A DNA stretch of 33,236 nt, from NCBI GenBank assembly GCA_017601245.1, contig JAFNJB010000051.1, positions 1-33,236 on the forward strand, in the 5' to 3' direction. The notes beneath the pieces are model-generated. The model was not told the origin of the DNA. It made no database searches and saw only the letters and a program-made list of their open reading frames with translations. This DNA is from Candidatus Brockarchaeota archaeon (GTDB lineage: Archaea; Thermoproteota; EX4484-205; JAAOZP01). Shown piece after piece: positions 1 through 8,622 of this stretch (position 1 is its first letter; each line of letters opens with the position of its first letter). A program made the translations under genes and the position numbers.

Positions 1-654
1 GAGAATTGTAGGATAATAAGCTATACTTATACTGAGCCAACGATATTCTTCGAGTTCGCTTATGATACTGCCAAGCTTGCTCATGAAAGAGGTATTAAAA
101 ACACGTTTGTAACAAACGGTTATATGACGCCTGAAGCCGTTAGAATGATTGCACCATATCTGGATGCAGCTACCGTGGACTTTAAGTGTTCAGGAGACCC
201 TGATTGTTATAGGAGGATAATAGGTGTACCAGATGTAACACCTATATATGAATCTCTACTTGAAATGAAGAGGCAAAATATTTTCATAGAGATTACAAAT
301 CTGGTAATTCCAGGTTTTGACGAAGACATGTCTAGTTTCAGAAGCTTAATCAAATGGATTAGAGAAAATCTGGGTGACGAGATACCCATACACATACTCA
401 GGTTCTTCCCGACGTACAGGTTTTCAGATATTCCAGACACTCCTTTGGAGAGTCTTAGGAAAGCATATGGAATCGCTAAAGGAGAGGGTATGAAATTCGT
501 CTATTTAGGAAATGTTCCTGGTCAGTTTGAGGATACTTACTGCCCTAGCTGCGGTGAACTCTTAATTGAAAGATTTGGGCTGAGGATGAGCCGTAATAGG
601 CTTAAGGGAGATAAATGTCCGAAATGCGGAACGAAAATACCCATAGTCGTATAG
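1..654 (+). CDS. amrS: AmmeMemoRadiSam system radical SAM enzyme, 3' part (5' end outside window)
   Basis: The reading frame is open from base 1 and reads SYTYTEPTIFFEFAYDTAKLA before the track's first ATG at 124, so that ATG is internal and the gene starts outside the window. The visible part matches the C-terminal two thirds of AmrS-type radical SAM proteins (distant relatives of pyruvate formate-lyase activases): an EP(T)-containing strand, VTNGYMT, DFKCSGD, and the family's C-terminal knuckle CPSCGELLIERFG...CPKCGTKIP, probably zinc-binding. The CxxxCxxC radical SAM cluster motif should lie upstream and cannot be checked here. The family co-occurs with Memo and AMMECR1 proteins, and its substrate is not firmly established. 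A T-rich stretch follows the stop codon. I am confident of the family and less so of the biochemical role. Confidence 0.88.
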   Translation, partial: ENCRIISYTYTEPTIFFEFAYDTAKLAHERGIKNTFVTNGYMTPEAVRMIAPYLDAATVDFKCSGDPDCYRRIIGVPDVTPIYESLLEMKRQNIFIEITNLVIPGFDEDMSSFRSLIKWIRENLGDEIPIHILRFFPTYRFSDIPDTPLESLRKAYGIAKGEGMKFVYLGNVPGQFEDTYCPSCGELLIERFGLRMSRNRLKGDKCPKCGTKIPIVV

Positions 655-701
655 TTTATTTTTCCAGATATAACTCGTTATTCTAACGTCTTAAAAATAT
701 T

Positions 702-710
702 TTTAAATAC
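702..710 (+). promoter_or_regulatory. TATA box of proC
   Basis: The A/T element TTTAAATAC is centred about 29 nt before the TTG at 735. Archaeal transcription usually starts about 26 nt after the TATA centre, so the transcript should begin within a few bases of the start codon. There is no SD site. This supports TTG 735 as the real start. Confidence 0.5.
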
Positions 711-734
711 TTTCAAGAACAATTTATCGAAGCA

Positions 735-1532
735 TTGAAGACGATAGGGGTAATCGGTATTGGTAAAATGGGAGGTACGATAGTTAGGAACATTGTTAAA
801 ACAGGAGAGTATAAAGTAATTGTATCCGATGTAGACCTTGAAAAGAGGATTACTGCAGAATCTTATGGAGCAGAGTTCTTTGAGAGTAATAAGGATGTTG
901 CCAAGAATTCCGATATAATTATCCTGGCGGTTAAGCCGAAGGAGGTGCCGATTGTATTGAGGGAGATTAGAGATTTTGCAGACGGAAAAATAATAGTATC
1001 TATAGCAGCGGCTGTAAAACTGAAGTATATGGAGAAGATTATCCCCAATGCGAGATTTATAAGAATAATGCCAAACATATTGATTGAAGTAGGAGAGGCG
1101 TTTATAGCTGTCTCACCCGGTTCGAAAGCTGATGAGAAGGATGTTGAGATTGTCTCTAAGCTCTTCAAAACCATGGGCGAGGTTCAAAGAGTTTCTGAAG
1201 AATTGATGGATGAGATAACTGGCTTCTCTGGAAGCGGTCCTGCATACGTTTTCGTACTTATGGATGCCTTGGCTGATGCCGGCGTGAAAATCGGCTTGCC
1301 AAAGGATCTTTCTCTAAGGATTGCTGCTAAGATGATGCTTGGCTCAGCTAAGATGGTTCTCGAAGGCAAGGGTAAGCCTGTAGAATTAAAGGATATGGTT
1401 GCTACACCGGGTGGAACGACAATAATGGGTCTTTATGAACTTGAGAAAGGTGGTTTAAGGGCGACGCTAATGAATGCTGTAGAGGCTGCTGTCCGGAGGG
1501 CTAGGGAAATATCTGAATATTTTTCAGAATAG
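735..1532 (+). CDS. proC: Pyrroline-5-carboxylate reductase
   Basis: The product catalyses the last step of proline biosynthesis, NAD(P)H-dependent reduction of 1-pyrroline-5-carboxylate, in the cytoplasm. At 265 aa it is the normal family length. The N-terminus has the Rossmann motif GIGKMGGT (residues 7-14) followed by an acidic strand end (SDVD). The C-terminal half carries the family signature SGSGPAYVFVLMDALADAG and the ATPGGTTIMGLYELEKGG block. The start is TTG; no in-frame ATG precedes the glycine motif, and the TATA box position fits this start. It has its own promoter after amrS, and the two genes have no obvious functional link. Confidence 0.95.
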   Translation: MKTIGVIGIGKMGGTIVRNIVKTGEYKVIVSDVDLEKRITAESYGAEFFESNKDVAKNSDIIILAVKPKEVPIVLREIRDFADGKIIVSIAAAVKLKYMEKIIPNARFIRIMPNILIEVGEAFIAVSPGSKADEKDVEIVSKLFKTMGEVQRVSEELMDEITGFSGSGPAYVFVLMDALADAGVKIGLPKDLSLRIAAKMMLGSAKMVLEGKGKPVELKDMVATPGGTTIMGLYELEKGGLRATLMNAVEAAVRRAREISEYFSE

Positions 1533-1587
1533 CATTAAATATTTGAATGGGAAAAACATGGATTGTCAACTTAGCTTTTGAAAAACC

Positions 1588-1597
1588 CTTATATCTC
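1588..1597 (+). promoter_or_regulatory. TATA box of the ABC exporter operon
   Basis: CTTATATCTC, preceded by an A-rich BRE-like stretch (GAAAAACC), lies about 44 nt before the ATG at 1636. This predicts a short leader of about 18 nt without an SD site. Confidence 0.4.
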
Positions 1598-1635
1598 TCA
1601 AAAAATTCCGCCGTTTTTCAATACGATAATTAAAA

Positions 1636-3468
1636 ATGAGCGTTGAGAAGCCACTGTTGGAGTATATTTATTCGCTTAAACCTAAGAAGAGCTTCTCAGA
1701 ATCAGTAATAGCTTTCAAAAGGCTGATTAAATACCATAAGAGGTATATTCCCATTATAATTCTCACCATAACCCTGTCCCTTGTAAGGACATACTTATTC
1801 GTACTTGAACCGTTGTATACTTCTCAAATAATAGACGAGGTCTTAATTGGCGGTAAGCAAGACAGGCTCTTGGAATACCTCATGTTGATTCTGCTCACCG
1901 GCGCAGGTTTTGCAGCAGTAAACTTTTTTGTAAACTATCTCAATGGTTTATTGGCGCTATTCATAATACGGGACATAAGATCAGATTATTACGCTTCACT
2001 ACAAAGTAAATCGTTTAGCTTTTATGATTCAATGCCCGTCGGCGATCTGGTTTCCAGAGCCACTACAGATTTACAAGCCGTAGACGCCTTTTTAAGAACT
2101 TGGATAAGTATTCTTTGCAATGCGGTTTTCTCAGTAATAGTATTTTTCTCAATAATGTATTCAGTAAGCCCTTCAATGACTCTTATATCTATACTGCCGA
2201 TGCCTCTAATCTTCTATTTTACAACAAGGCTCTGGGTTGACACTATGCCTCTTTTTAGAATAATGCAACTGATACTTGGCAGGCTTAGTTCCTATATTCA
2301 GCAGAACATCGTCGGAATGAAGACAGTTAGAATATTTAGGAGGGAAAAAGACATGGTTGAGGGATTTAAGAAGGCGGAGCAAAAATTCGTCGAGACAGCA
2401 ATAATGGCTGGTAGGATACAATCAATATACATGCCCCTGCCCACGGCAATATTGACTTTATCGATAGCAATGGTCTATGTTTATGCTACAGTTTCAATTT
2501 TTAATTTCGGCGCTGCCATAACCGTAGGCAGTATAATACTATTCGCGAGATATATGATGCGTTTAAGCTTTCCGCTGAGAGACTTAAGCATGCTGCTTGG
2601 AAACTGGATAAACGCCTACGCGGGGCTGGAGAGAATATTCGAAGTAATTGATACTCCAGTATCAGTTGAAGACGCTCCCGATGCTGAGGAAATAATCATA
2701 AGGGAAGGGTCTGTTGAATTCCAGAATGTAACTTTTCAGTATGCTAACGGGAGGCCTGTTTTAAAGAACCTGAGTTTTAAAGTAAATCCTGGAGAGAAAA
2801 TCGCCATACTTGGTGCAACTGGCTCTGGGAAATCAACGCTGATTAACCTAATCCCAAGGTTTTACGATGCGACTTCTGGAAGAATATTGATAGATGGCAT
2901 AGATATTAGGAAGTTCAAACTTTCCTGCTTAAGGAGACAAATAGGCATAGTGCCTCAGGACGTATTTCTCTTCTCCGGGACAATTAGGGATAATATAGCA
3001 TTCGGAAAACCAGATGCTTCCATGGAGGAGGTTGTTAAGGCTGCAGAATTAGCTAAGATTCGTGACTTTATAGAGTCGTTACCAGATGGTTACGATACTT
3101 TTGTTGGTGAAAGAGGTGTAACGCTCTCGGGAGGTCAAAGACAGAGGATAACTATAGCTAGAGCCATACTCACAGATCCTAAGATATTGATAATGGACGA
3201 CTCGCTTTCATTCGTAGATGCCAAGACCGAACATGAAATACAAACTGCAATAGAAGAGGCAATGAGGGGGAGGACAACCTTCATAATTGCACAGAGACTT
3301 TCGACTATCAGAAATGCTGATAGAATAATGGTCTTAGAAGATGGCGAAATAGTTGAATTTGGAACTCACGAAGAATTAATGGCTAGAAGCGGTATATACA
3401 GGAAGATCTATGAGACCCAATTCCTAAGCAAATCTGAAACACCATTGGCGGAGGTGGACAGCGAGTAA
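1636..3468 (+). CDS. ABC exporter half with degenerate ATPase site (TM287/BmrC-like)
   Basis: This is a 610-aa half-transporter of the multidrug/lipid exporter (ABCB) type. About residues 40-330 hold six membrane segments and residues 360-590 the ATPase domain. The domain has Walker A GATGSGKST, signature LSGGQRQR, and Walker B ILIMDDSLS. The catalytic glutamate position is Asp (D522) and the switch histidine is Gln (Q553, IIAQRLST). These paired changes are known from the degenerate-site partner of heterodimeric exporters such as TM287/TM288. It overlaps the next gene by one base (TAATG). The partner subunit is supplied by the two downstream genes. The substrate cannot be told from sequence; efflux of drugs or lipid-like molecules is usual for the family. 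Confidence 0.9.
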   Translation: MSVEKPLLEYIYSLKPKKSFSESVIAFKRLIKYHKRYIPIIILTITLSLVRTYLFVLEPLYTSQIIDEVLIGGKQDRLLEYLMLILLTGAGFAAVNFFVNYLNGLLALFIIRDIRSDYYASLQSKSFSFYDSMPVGDLVSRATTDLQAVDAFLRTWISILCNAVFSVIVFFSIMYSVSPSMTLISILPMPLIFYFTTRLWVDTMPLFRIMQLILGRLSSYIQQNIVGMKTVRIFRREKDMVEGFKKAEQKFVETAIMAGRIQSIYMPLPTAILTLSIAMVYVYATVSIFNFGAAITVGSIILFARYMMRLSFPLRDLSMLLGNWINAYAGLERIFEVIDTPVSVEDAPDAEEIIIREGSVEFQNVTFQYANGRPVLKNLSFKVNPGEKIAILGATGSGKSTLINLIPRFYDATSGRILIDGIDIRKFKLSCLRRQIGIVPQDVFLFSGTIRDNIAFGKPDASMEEVVKAAELAKIRDFIESLPDGYDTFVGERGVTLSGGQRQRITIARAILTDPKILIMDDSLSFVDAKTEHEIQTAIEEAMRGRTTFIIAQRLSTIRNADRIMVLEDGEIVEFGTHEELMARSGIYRKIYETQFLSKSETPLAEVDSE

Positions 3469-4526
3469 TGTCAGGTCCTTGGCGTGCTTTCTCTGCACAG
3501 GAAGAGGAAAGAAAGAGGACAGTGTCAGATAAGGTGTTAATCAGAAGATTGTATAATTATGTGAAGCCGTTCAAGAAGAATCTCATAATAGCAATTATTG
3601 CAATAATTCTATCTTCTTTAACGGGATTGATGGCTCCCTATATGCATAAGATCGCAATAGATCAGATAATACAAACCGGAGAGTTGATTAACTTCTTATG
3701 GTGGATTCCTCTATTTGCCATTGTTGTACTATGTAACTTCTTATTCCAACATATTCAAATATTTCAAATGAGGATTATTGGTGAAAACGTCGTTTCAGCC
3801 ATAAGAGATGAAATCATGGAGAAGCTTCAATTTATTTCCCTCAGATATTTTTCGGAAAGTGAGATAGGAAGAATAATCTCTAGGCCCATAAATGATGCTA
3901 ACAATCTCAGAATATTCCTTAGGATGGGTTTTACGAGCATACTGGTAGATACGTCTTCAATACTGGGAGCATTTATAATAATGTTCATGCTTGACTTAGA
4001 ATTGGCTTTAATAGCCCTTTCCTTTGTCCCCCTGGCAATAATAATAGTTTGGATTCTCGGAAAGTATTCGAGAAGGGCGTATAGAAAGACGCTCTCTACC
4101 CTAGCTGGGTTGACTGCAAGGATGCAAGAAGACATTTCAGGCATAAAGATTATACAATCATTTGTACAGGAAGAGAGAGCTAAGAAAAGATTTGATGAAA
4201 CACAGGAGGAAAATGTTAAAGCAAACAAGAATGCGCTATTGGTTTCATCACTCTACCAACCAGTAGTTATTATGGTTAGAATAATTGGTACCATAATAAT
4301 CCTATGGCATGGCTCGGTTTTCGTTGCAAACGGTGCAATAACAGTAGGGACTCTAGTAGCGTTTATAGAATACCAGTTTGCATATTTCATGCCACTCATA
4401 GACCTAGTCAATGTTTCAGATCAATACAATTCTGCAATGGCTGCAGTAGAGAGGTTATTCGACCTGATAGATGCTAAAATAGAAGTAGTTGATCCTCCCC
4501 CTGAAATAGCGGTTGAGTTAAAATGA
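3468..4526 (+). CDS. ABC exporter transmembrane subunit (half lacking its ATPase domain)
   Basis: The 352-aa product has an ABC transporter type 1 membrane domain (about residues 35-330, six predicted helices, coupling-helix region around LAGLTARMQEDISG). It stops at the linker (DLIDAKIEVVDPPPEIAVELK), exactly where the nucleotide-binding domain normally begins. That domain is encoded by the next gene in the -1 frame, overlapping by ATGA. Most homologues are one polypeptide. The split could be a genuine gene fission joined by translational coupling, a -1 frameshift on the A run before the stop (TTAAAATGA), or an assembly indel. It probably pairs with the upstream half-transporter. Both pieces are intact and in good register. 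Confidence 0.88.
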   Translation: MSGPWRAFSAQEEERKRTVSDKVLIRRLYNYVKPFKKNLIIAIIAIILSSLTGLMAPYMHKIAIDQIIQTGELINFLWWIPLFAIVVLCNFLFQHIQIFQMRIIGENVVSAIRDEIMEKLQFISLRYFSESEIGRIISRPINDANNLRIFLRMGFTSILVDTSSILGAFIIMFMLDLELALIALSFVPLAIIIVWILGKYSRRAYRKTLSTLAGLTARMQEDISGIKIIQSFVQEERAKKRFDETQEENVKANKNALLVSSLYQPVVIMVRIIGTIIILWHGSVFVANGAITVGTLVAFIEYQFAYFMPLIDLVNVSDQYNSAMAAVERLFDLIDAKIEVVDPPPEIAVELK

Positions 4527-5266
4527 TAGAAGAGGTAAGGTTTGAAAACGTTACATTCGGATATGATCCTAATATCCCCGTTTTGAAAGGCATTAGCTTT
4601 ACACTAACTCGAGAAAAGAAGCTGGCTATAGTTGGTCCTACGGGCGCCGGTAAATCGACTATAATAAACCTCCTTGCCAGATTTTACGATCCTGACAGTG
4701 GGAGAATACTTGTAAACGGTCAAGATTTAAGAAATATACGGATCCAGTCTTGGAGGTCTAAGCTAAGTATAGTTCTTCAAGACTCTTTCCTGTTTCCAAT
4801 GAGCGTAAAGGAGAATATCAGATTCGGCAAGCCCGATGCTTCAGATGAAGAAGTTATTGCCGCCGCAAAGGCTGTTGGCGCCCATGAATTCATAATGAAA
4901 CTACCCAATGGTTACGATTACATGATTCAAGAGGGAGCTTCAAATATTTCAATAGGGCAAAGACAGTTGATAAGCTTCGCAAGAACATTATTGGTTAATC
5001 CTGAACTGCTCGTCTTAGACGAGGCCACTTCTTCAATAGACCCATATACAGAATTACTAATACAAAGAGCTTTGAGAAAACTCCTTTCAGGTAGAATGGC
5101 AATAATAATTGCCCACAGGCTTTCAACAATACGATTATGCGACGAGATAATAGTCCTTAACAATGGGGTCATTGTAGAAAAGGGTACGCATGAAGAGCTT
5201 ATGCGTAAGGGGGGATTATACAGCTCATTCTACAAATTACAATTCATAGAGGAAAGGGGCATTTAA
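4523..5266 (+). CDS. ABC exporter ATP-binding subunit (catalytic half)
   Basis: This 247-aa stand-alone nucleotide-binding domain is the continuation of the preceding membrane-domain gene. It has Walker A GPTGAGKST, Q-loop SIVLQDS, Walker B LVLDEATSSID with catalytic E167, and switch histidine H198 in IIAHRLST. The signature is altered to ISIGQRQL instead of LSGGQ. In heterodimeric exporters the degenerate site pairs Walker A/B of one subunit with the altered signature of the other, which is what this protein and the 1636-3468 gene provide together. The ATG sits in an ATGA overlap with the upstream stop, so translation is probably coupled. The operon ends after this gene. Confidence 0.9.
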   Translation: MIEEVRFENVTFGYDPNIPVLKGISFTLTREKKLAIVGPTGAGKSTIINLLARFYDPDSGRILVNGQDLRNIRIQSWRSKLSIVLQDSFLFPMSVKENIRFGKPDASDEEVIAAAKAVGAHEFIMKLPNGYDYMIQEGASNISIGQRQLISFARTLLVNPELLVLDEATSSIDPYTELLIQRALRKLLSGRMAIIIAHRLSTIRLCDEIIVLNNGVIVEKGTHEELMRKGGLYSSFYKLQFIEERGI

Positions 5267-5326
5267 ATAGGGAAAACTCCCCCATTAGTGTAAAATTTTT
5301 AAAACCGTTTTTTTAAACTGCTCACT

Positions 5327-5335
5327 GGGGAGGTG
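5327..5335 (+). promoter_or_regulatory. Ribosome binding site of the TIP49 gene
   Basis: GGGGAGGTG is a near-complete SD sequence four bases before TTG 5338 (counted from GGAGG). It decides this TTG as the start. An A/T element (TTTTTAAAACC, about 5296-5306) would place the transcript start just before the SD. Confidence 0.6.
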
Positions 5336-5337
5336 CC

Positions 5338-6705
5338 TTGACTGGAGTTAGGGAAATATCTGAATCATTGAGGGAATGGGAAAGAATTGCAGCACATTCG
5401 CATATAACGGGCTTAGGATTAGACGGTTTGAAAGCAAAACCTGTCGGGGGCGGCCTTGTTGGCCAGATAGAAGCAAGAGAAGCCGCCGGGATAGTCGTAA
5501 GATTGATAAAAGAAGGAAAGTTCGCGGGCAGAGCAGTCCTACTTGCTGGCCCACCTGGCACCGGTAAGACCGCGATCGCAACCGCAATAGCTAGGGAACT
5601 TGGAAGGGACGTTCCATTCGTTCCATTAGCGGCTAGTGAAATATTCTCAACAGACATTAAAAAGACGGAGTTCCTAATGCAGACTCTTAGAAAGGCGATA
5701 GGCGCAAGAATACATGAAGTAAGGAAGATATATGAAGGCGAGGTTAAGGAAATCTCCATAGAAAAAGCCCCACATCCCTACAATCCATATCAGCAAATAC
5801 CTGCGGGTGCAACCATAAAGATTGCTACTACTGATGAATCTAAAAGGTTAACAATGGATCAAAGCTTCGCAATCCAGTTAATACAGCAAGGAATAGAAAC
5901 AGGAGACATCGTTCAAATAGACCCTGAAGGTGGGAGAATAGTTAAGCTTGGAAAGAGCAAGAAAAGCGCCGAAGAGAAGAAGGTTGACCTTTCTGTTGCT
6001 CAACTCCTAGATGTTCCAAGCGGCCCAGTTCTTAAAGAGAAGGAGTTTGTTTATCCTGTTACGCTTCATGCTCTAGACATGGCTGCAGCCAGACGCGGTG
6101 GGGACATATTCAGCATATTCTTTGGAGGAAGAGAATCAAAAGAGATAGAGCCCGAGACCAGGAGGGAGGTAGACGAGTACATTAAGACTCTAGTGCAGGA
6201 GGGTAGATGCGAACTATTACCTGGGGTCGTATTCATAGATGAGTGTAGTATGCTTGATGTCGAGACTTTTGCTTTTCTAAACAGAGCTCTAGAACAGGAG
6301 CTAGCGCCGATAATAATCTTCGCAACAAATAGAGGCTTCTCTACCGTAAGAGGTACGGATATGAAAGCCCCTCATGGAATGCCACTCGACCTTCTCGATA
6401 GGCTCTTAATAATAAACACTAAGCCATACACTAAGGATGAGATCAGGAAGATCCTGGAGATAAGAGCATCGGCGGAGAAGATTCCAATAAGCCAAGAAGC
6501 GTTAGATTATTTGACTGAAATAGGTGTTGAAACTAGCTTAAGGTATGCTGTCCAATTAATGGCTCCAGCCTACGAATTGGCTAAGGATAGGAAATCTGAG
6601 AAAATAGAGAAGGAGCATGTGAGTTACGTGTCAAAACTTTTCGTTGACGTTAAAAAATCAGTTGAATACTTAAGGGAATATGAGAAACAATTCCTAGACC
6701 TTTAG
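5338..6705 (+). CDS. TIP49/RuvB-like AAA+ ATPase (archaeal RuvBL homologue)
   Basis: The product is an AAA+ ATPase of the RuvBL1/RuvBL2 family, which in eukaryotes forms hexamers in chromatin-remodelling and assembly complexes; the archaeal role is unclear. At 455 aa it has the usual length. It shows the family N-terminus AAHSHITGLGLDG, Walker A GPPGTGKT (71-78), the family-specific inserted OB-like domain (about residues 120-290), Walker B GVVFIDECSMLD (about 297-304), sensor 1 IIFATNRG and the arginine-finger helix GMPLDLLDRLL. The TTG start is fixed by a strong SD. A phosphatase gene follows 15 nt after the stop codon and is probably co-transcribed. Confidence 0.92.
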   Translation: MTGVREISESLREWERIAAHSHITGLGLDGLKAKPVGGGLVGQIEAREAAGIVVRLIKEGKFAGRAVLLAGPPGTGKTAIATAIARELGRDVPFVPLAASEIFSTDIKKTEFLMQTLRKAIGARIHEVRKIYEGEVKEISIEKAPHPYNPYQQIPAGATIKIATTDESKRLTMDQSFAIQLIQQGIETGDIVQIDPEGGRIVKLGKSKKSAEEKKVDLSVAQLLDVPSGPVLKEKEFVYPVTLHALDMAAARRGGDIFSIFFGGRESKEIEPETRREVDEYIKTLVQEGRCELLPGVVFIDECSMLDVETFAFLNRALEQELAPIIIFATNRGFSTVRGTDMKAPHGMPLDLLDRLLIINTKPYTKDEIRKILEIRASAEKIPISQEALDYLTEIGVETSLRYAVQLMAPAYELAKDRKSEKIEKEHVSYVSKLFVDVKKSVEYLREYEKQFLDL

Positions 6706-6720
6706 AGAAACGAGTTAACA

Positions 6721-7197
6721 ATGCCTATTACATGGATACTAAACAATATCATTGCAGCGTCTCCAATAGCTAAGAGTATAGAGGATGTTGAATCATGGAA
6801 GAAGGCTGGTGTGAAAGCTATTGCAATACTAGCGGAGCCTCATGAAGTTGCTAGATATTGGGGAAGCCTTAACAATTACCTCAACGTTTTAAACAACAAG
6901 GGTCTTGAATATGTTTATAGTCCCATTAGGGATTTTCAAGCTCCAGAGCTTAATCAATTGAAGAAACTGATAGAATGGATAGAATCTAAAGTAGAAGCGA
7001 ATAAGCCGGTGCTTGTTCATTGCCGTGCTGGAATAGGTAGGACTGGTACGATAATAGCTGCATACCTTGTTAAGAAGGGTTATGAAGCAAAGGATGCAAT
7101 TACCACTGTCAGGAAGTTTATTCCATTAGCACTAGAGGTTGATGAACAAGTATCTGTAGTATACGAGTATCGCGATTCCCTTAAGGCTCTTAAATAA
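6721..7197 (+). CDS. Dual-specificity / tyrosine protein phosphatase
   Basis: This 158-aa cytoplasmic phosphatase has the PTP loop VHCRAGIGRTG: nucleophile C101 and phosphate-binding R107, i.e. HCx5R followed by T. D71 in RDFQAP fits the general-acid loop. The length matches small archaeal PTPs of about 150-165 aa that remove phosphate from tyrosine and serine/threonine. It lies 15 nt after the TIP49 gene on the same strand and has no promoter of its own that I can see, so the two are likely an operon. That pairing hints at a shared process, but no direct link is shown. RNA 5'-phosphatase activity is known in the wider superfamily and cannot be excluded. Confidence 0.87.
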   Translation: MPITWILNNIIAASPIAKSIEDVESWKKAGVKAIAILAEPHEVARYWGSLNNYLNVLNNKGLEYVYSPIRDFQAPELNQLKKLIEWIESKVEANKPVLVHCRAGIGRTGTIIAAYLVKKGYEAKDAITTVRKFIPLALEVDEQVSVVYEYRDSLKALK

Positions 7198-7200
7198 TGG

Positions 7201-7211
7201 ATTATTTTTTC
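7201..7211 (+). terminator. T-rich stop region between convergent genes
   Basis: The phosphatase gene and the HMG-CoA reductase gene end only four bases apart, facing each other. The T run (ATTATTTTTTC) could end the plus-strand transcript; there is no clear hairpin. Each transcript must end inside or at the edge of the other gene. Confidence 0.3.
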
Positions 7212-8515
7212 TCTGTGAATTCTCTAATAAGCTCTTGAGCCCTATCAAACCTTATCTTACCCTCTTTAACCATTTGCTCAGCAACTTTGTCTATAAGGTC
7301 TCCGGTAGCACCAGCCATTATCGCTATGTTCCTTGCGTGAAGACGCATATGGCCTGCCTGAATCCCTTCAAGAGCCAGTGCCCTAAGTGCAGCGAGGTTT
7401 TGCGCTAGCCCTACAGCACCCATTATCCTAGCTAATTCAACAGCAGTCTTGACTCCAAGTATTTTAATAGCTATTTTAGCAACGGGATGAGTCTTAGTAG
7501 CGCCACCTACTATACCCACTGCCATCGGCATCTCCAGAGTGCCGACCAAGTCACCATTCTTGTCTTTCTCCCAAACGCTTAAGGGGAGATACCTGCCAGT
7601 TCTAGCAGCGTATGCATGTGCTCCAGCTTCTATAGCCCTATGGTCTTGTCCCGTAGCAAGAGCCACTGCTACAACCCCGTTCATTATACCCTTATTATGT
7701 GTAGCAGCACGATAAGGATCGCATGCTGCTAGGGCCCATGCAGTTACTATAGCGTCAACAGCCTCTTCTCCTCCCAATTCCTCCTTGGCCACTGTTGTCC
7801 TTGCTCTAACAAGCCTTCTGTCTGCAAGGTTTGATATTATCCTAAGGTATACTTTGCCTCCGGTAATTTTTTCTATGAAAGGAGCAACGGCTTCACACAT
7901 TGTGTTAACAGCGTTAGCGCCCATAGCATCCCTGACGTCGACCAAAAGATGGGTTACGACCATTGGCCCTATTGGGCTTTCCAATACTCTGACTTCAAGG
8001 TCCTTTGCACCTCCCCCAAATTTTACTAGGACAGGATCCTGATCGTTCGCCAGTTTTAGTATCTCCTCCTTATGTTCAAGTATTTTCATCCTTGCTGAAA
8101 AAGGATCGTTAATTTTCGTAAGTTGTACTTGCCCTATCATCACCGGGTCGGTGGCTTCTGTGAAGATTCCTCCTTTGCTCCTCGTCATTTTAGCAGCATT
8201 ACTGGCGGCAGCCACTACTGAGGTCTCTTCAATAACCATCGGTATAACGTATTCCTTTCCGTCTATGAGAAAATTCAGAGCAACAGAGAAAGGATAGGCC
8301 ATCGTGCCGATAACGTTCTCAACCATTCTGTCAGCGATCTCCAGATTTAAATTACCCTCCTTAGAAAGTAATTCAACTTCCTCCGGAGTTAATCCGGCGA
8401 ATTCAGCTATTTTACTCCTCCTTTCCTCTATACTCAGGTTATAAAACCCAGGGATTCTAGATGTTCTATCCATAGCCTTATTCGAAAAGCGGGTTATTAA
8501 AAACATTTCATTCAA
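7202..8515 (-). CDS. mvaA: Hydroxymethylglutaryl-CoA reductase, class II
   Basis: The enzyme interconverts HMG-CoA and mevalonate using NAD(P)H; in archaea it feeds isoprenoid membrane-lipid synthesis. The sequence is class II (bacterial/Archaeoglobus type), shown by SRIPGFYNLSIEERR, ENVIGT followed by VALNFLIDGKEYVIPMVIEE, SVVAAASNAAK, DAMGANAVNTMCEAV, ATHNKG with catalytic K275, and AVGIVGGATKTHP. The carrier of the final catalytic His is the late GHMRLHARNIA block. At 437 aa the length is normal. The track start is TTG at 8515; ATG at residue 4 (8506) or 15 could also serve. A TATA-like element about 36 nt upstream allows either of the first two. It is a single-gene unit divergent from the 461-aa gene. 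Confidence 0.95.
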   Translation of the reverse strand: MNEMFLITRFSNKAMDRTSRIPGFYNLSIEERRSKIAEFAGLTPEEVELLSKEGNLNLEIADRMVENVIGTMAYPFSVALNFLIDGKEYVIPMVIEETSVVAAASNAAKMTRSKGGIFTEATDPVMIGQVQLTKINDPFSARMKILEHKEEILKLANDQDPVLVKFGGGAKDLEVRVLESPIGPMVVTHLLVDVRDAMGANAVNTMCEAVAPFIEKITGGKVYLRIISNLADRRLVRARTTVAKEELGGEEAVDAIVTAWALAACDPYRAATHNKGIMNGVVAVALATGQDHRAIEAGAHAYAARTGRYLPLSVWEKDKNGDLVGTLEMPMAVGIVGGATKTHPVAKIAIKILGVKTAVELARIMGAVGLAQNLAALRALALEGIQAGHMRLHARNIAIMAGATGDLIDKVAEQMVKEGKIRFDRAQELIREFTEKK

Positions 8516-8545
8516 CTTTTTTGTTTATTTCAATCTAATTCAGCT

Positions 8546-8556
8546 ACTATTAAAAA
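8546..8556 (-). promoter_or_regulatory. Probable TATA box of the HMG-CoA reductase gene
   Basis: On the minus strand GTTTTTAATAG is centred about 36 nt before TTG 8515, predicting a leader of about 10 nt. Other A/T runs nearby make the exact element uncertain. Confidence 0.35.
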
Positions 8557-8622
8557 CGGTTTAAAAACTCATTTACCCATTGATTTTTAAGCACTGTTTT
8601 TAATGCATTTTATACCTAAAAT

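Noticed and set aside
5264-5285. GGGA-TCCC hairpin after the ABC operon as a terminator
   Set aside because: The stem is only 4 bp and is not followed directly by a T run.
5322-5759. 145-aa minus-strand ORF across the TIP49 Walker A region
   Set aside because: It is a shadow of the TIP49 gene, which has all family motifs in the plus frame.
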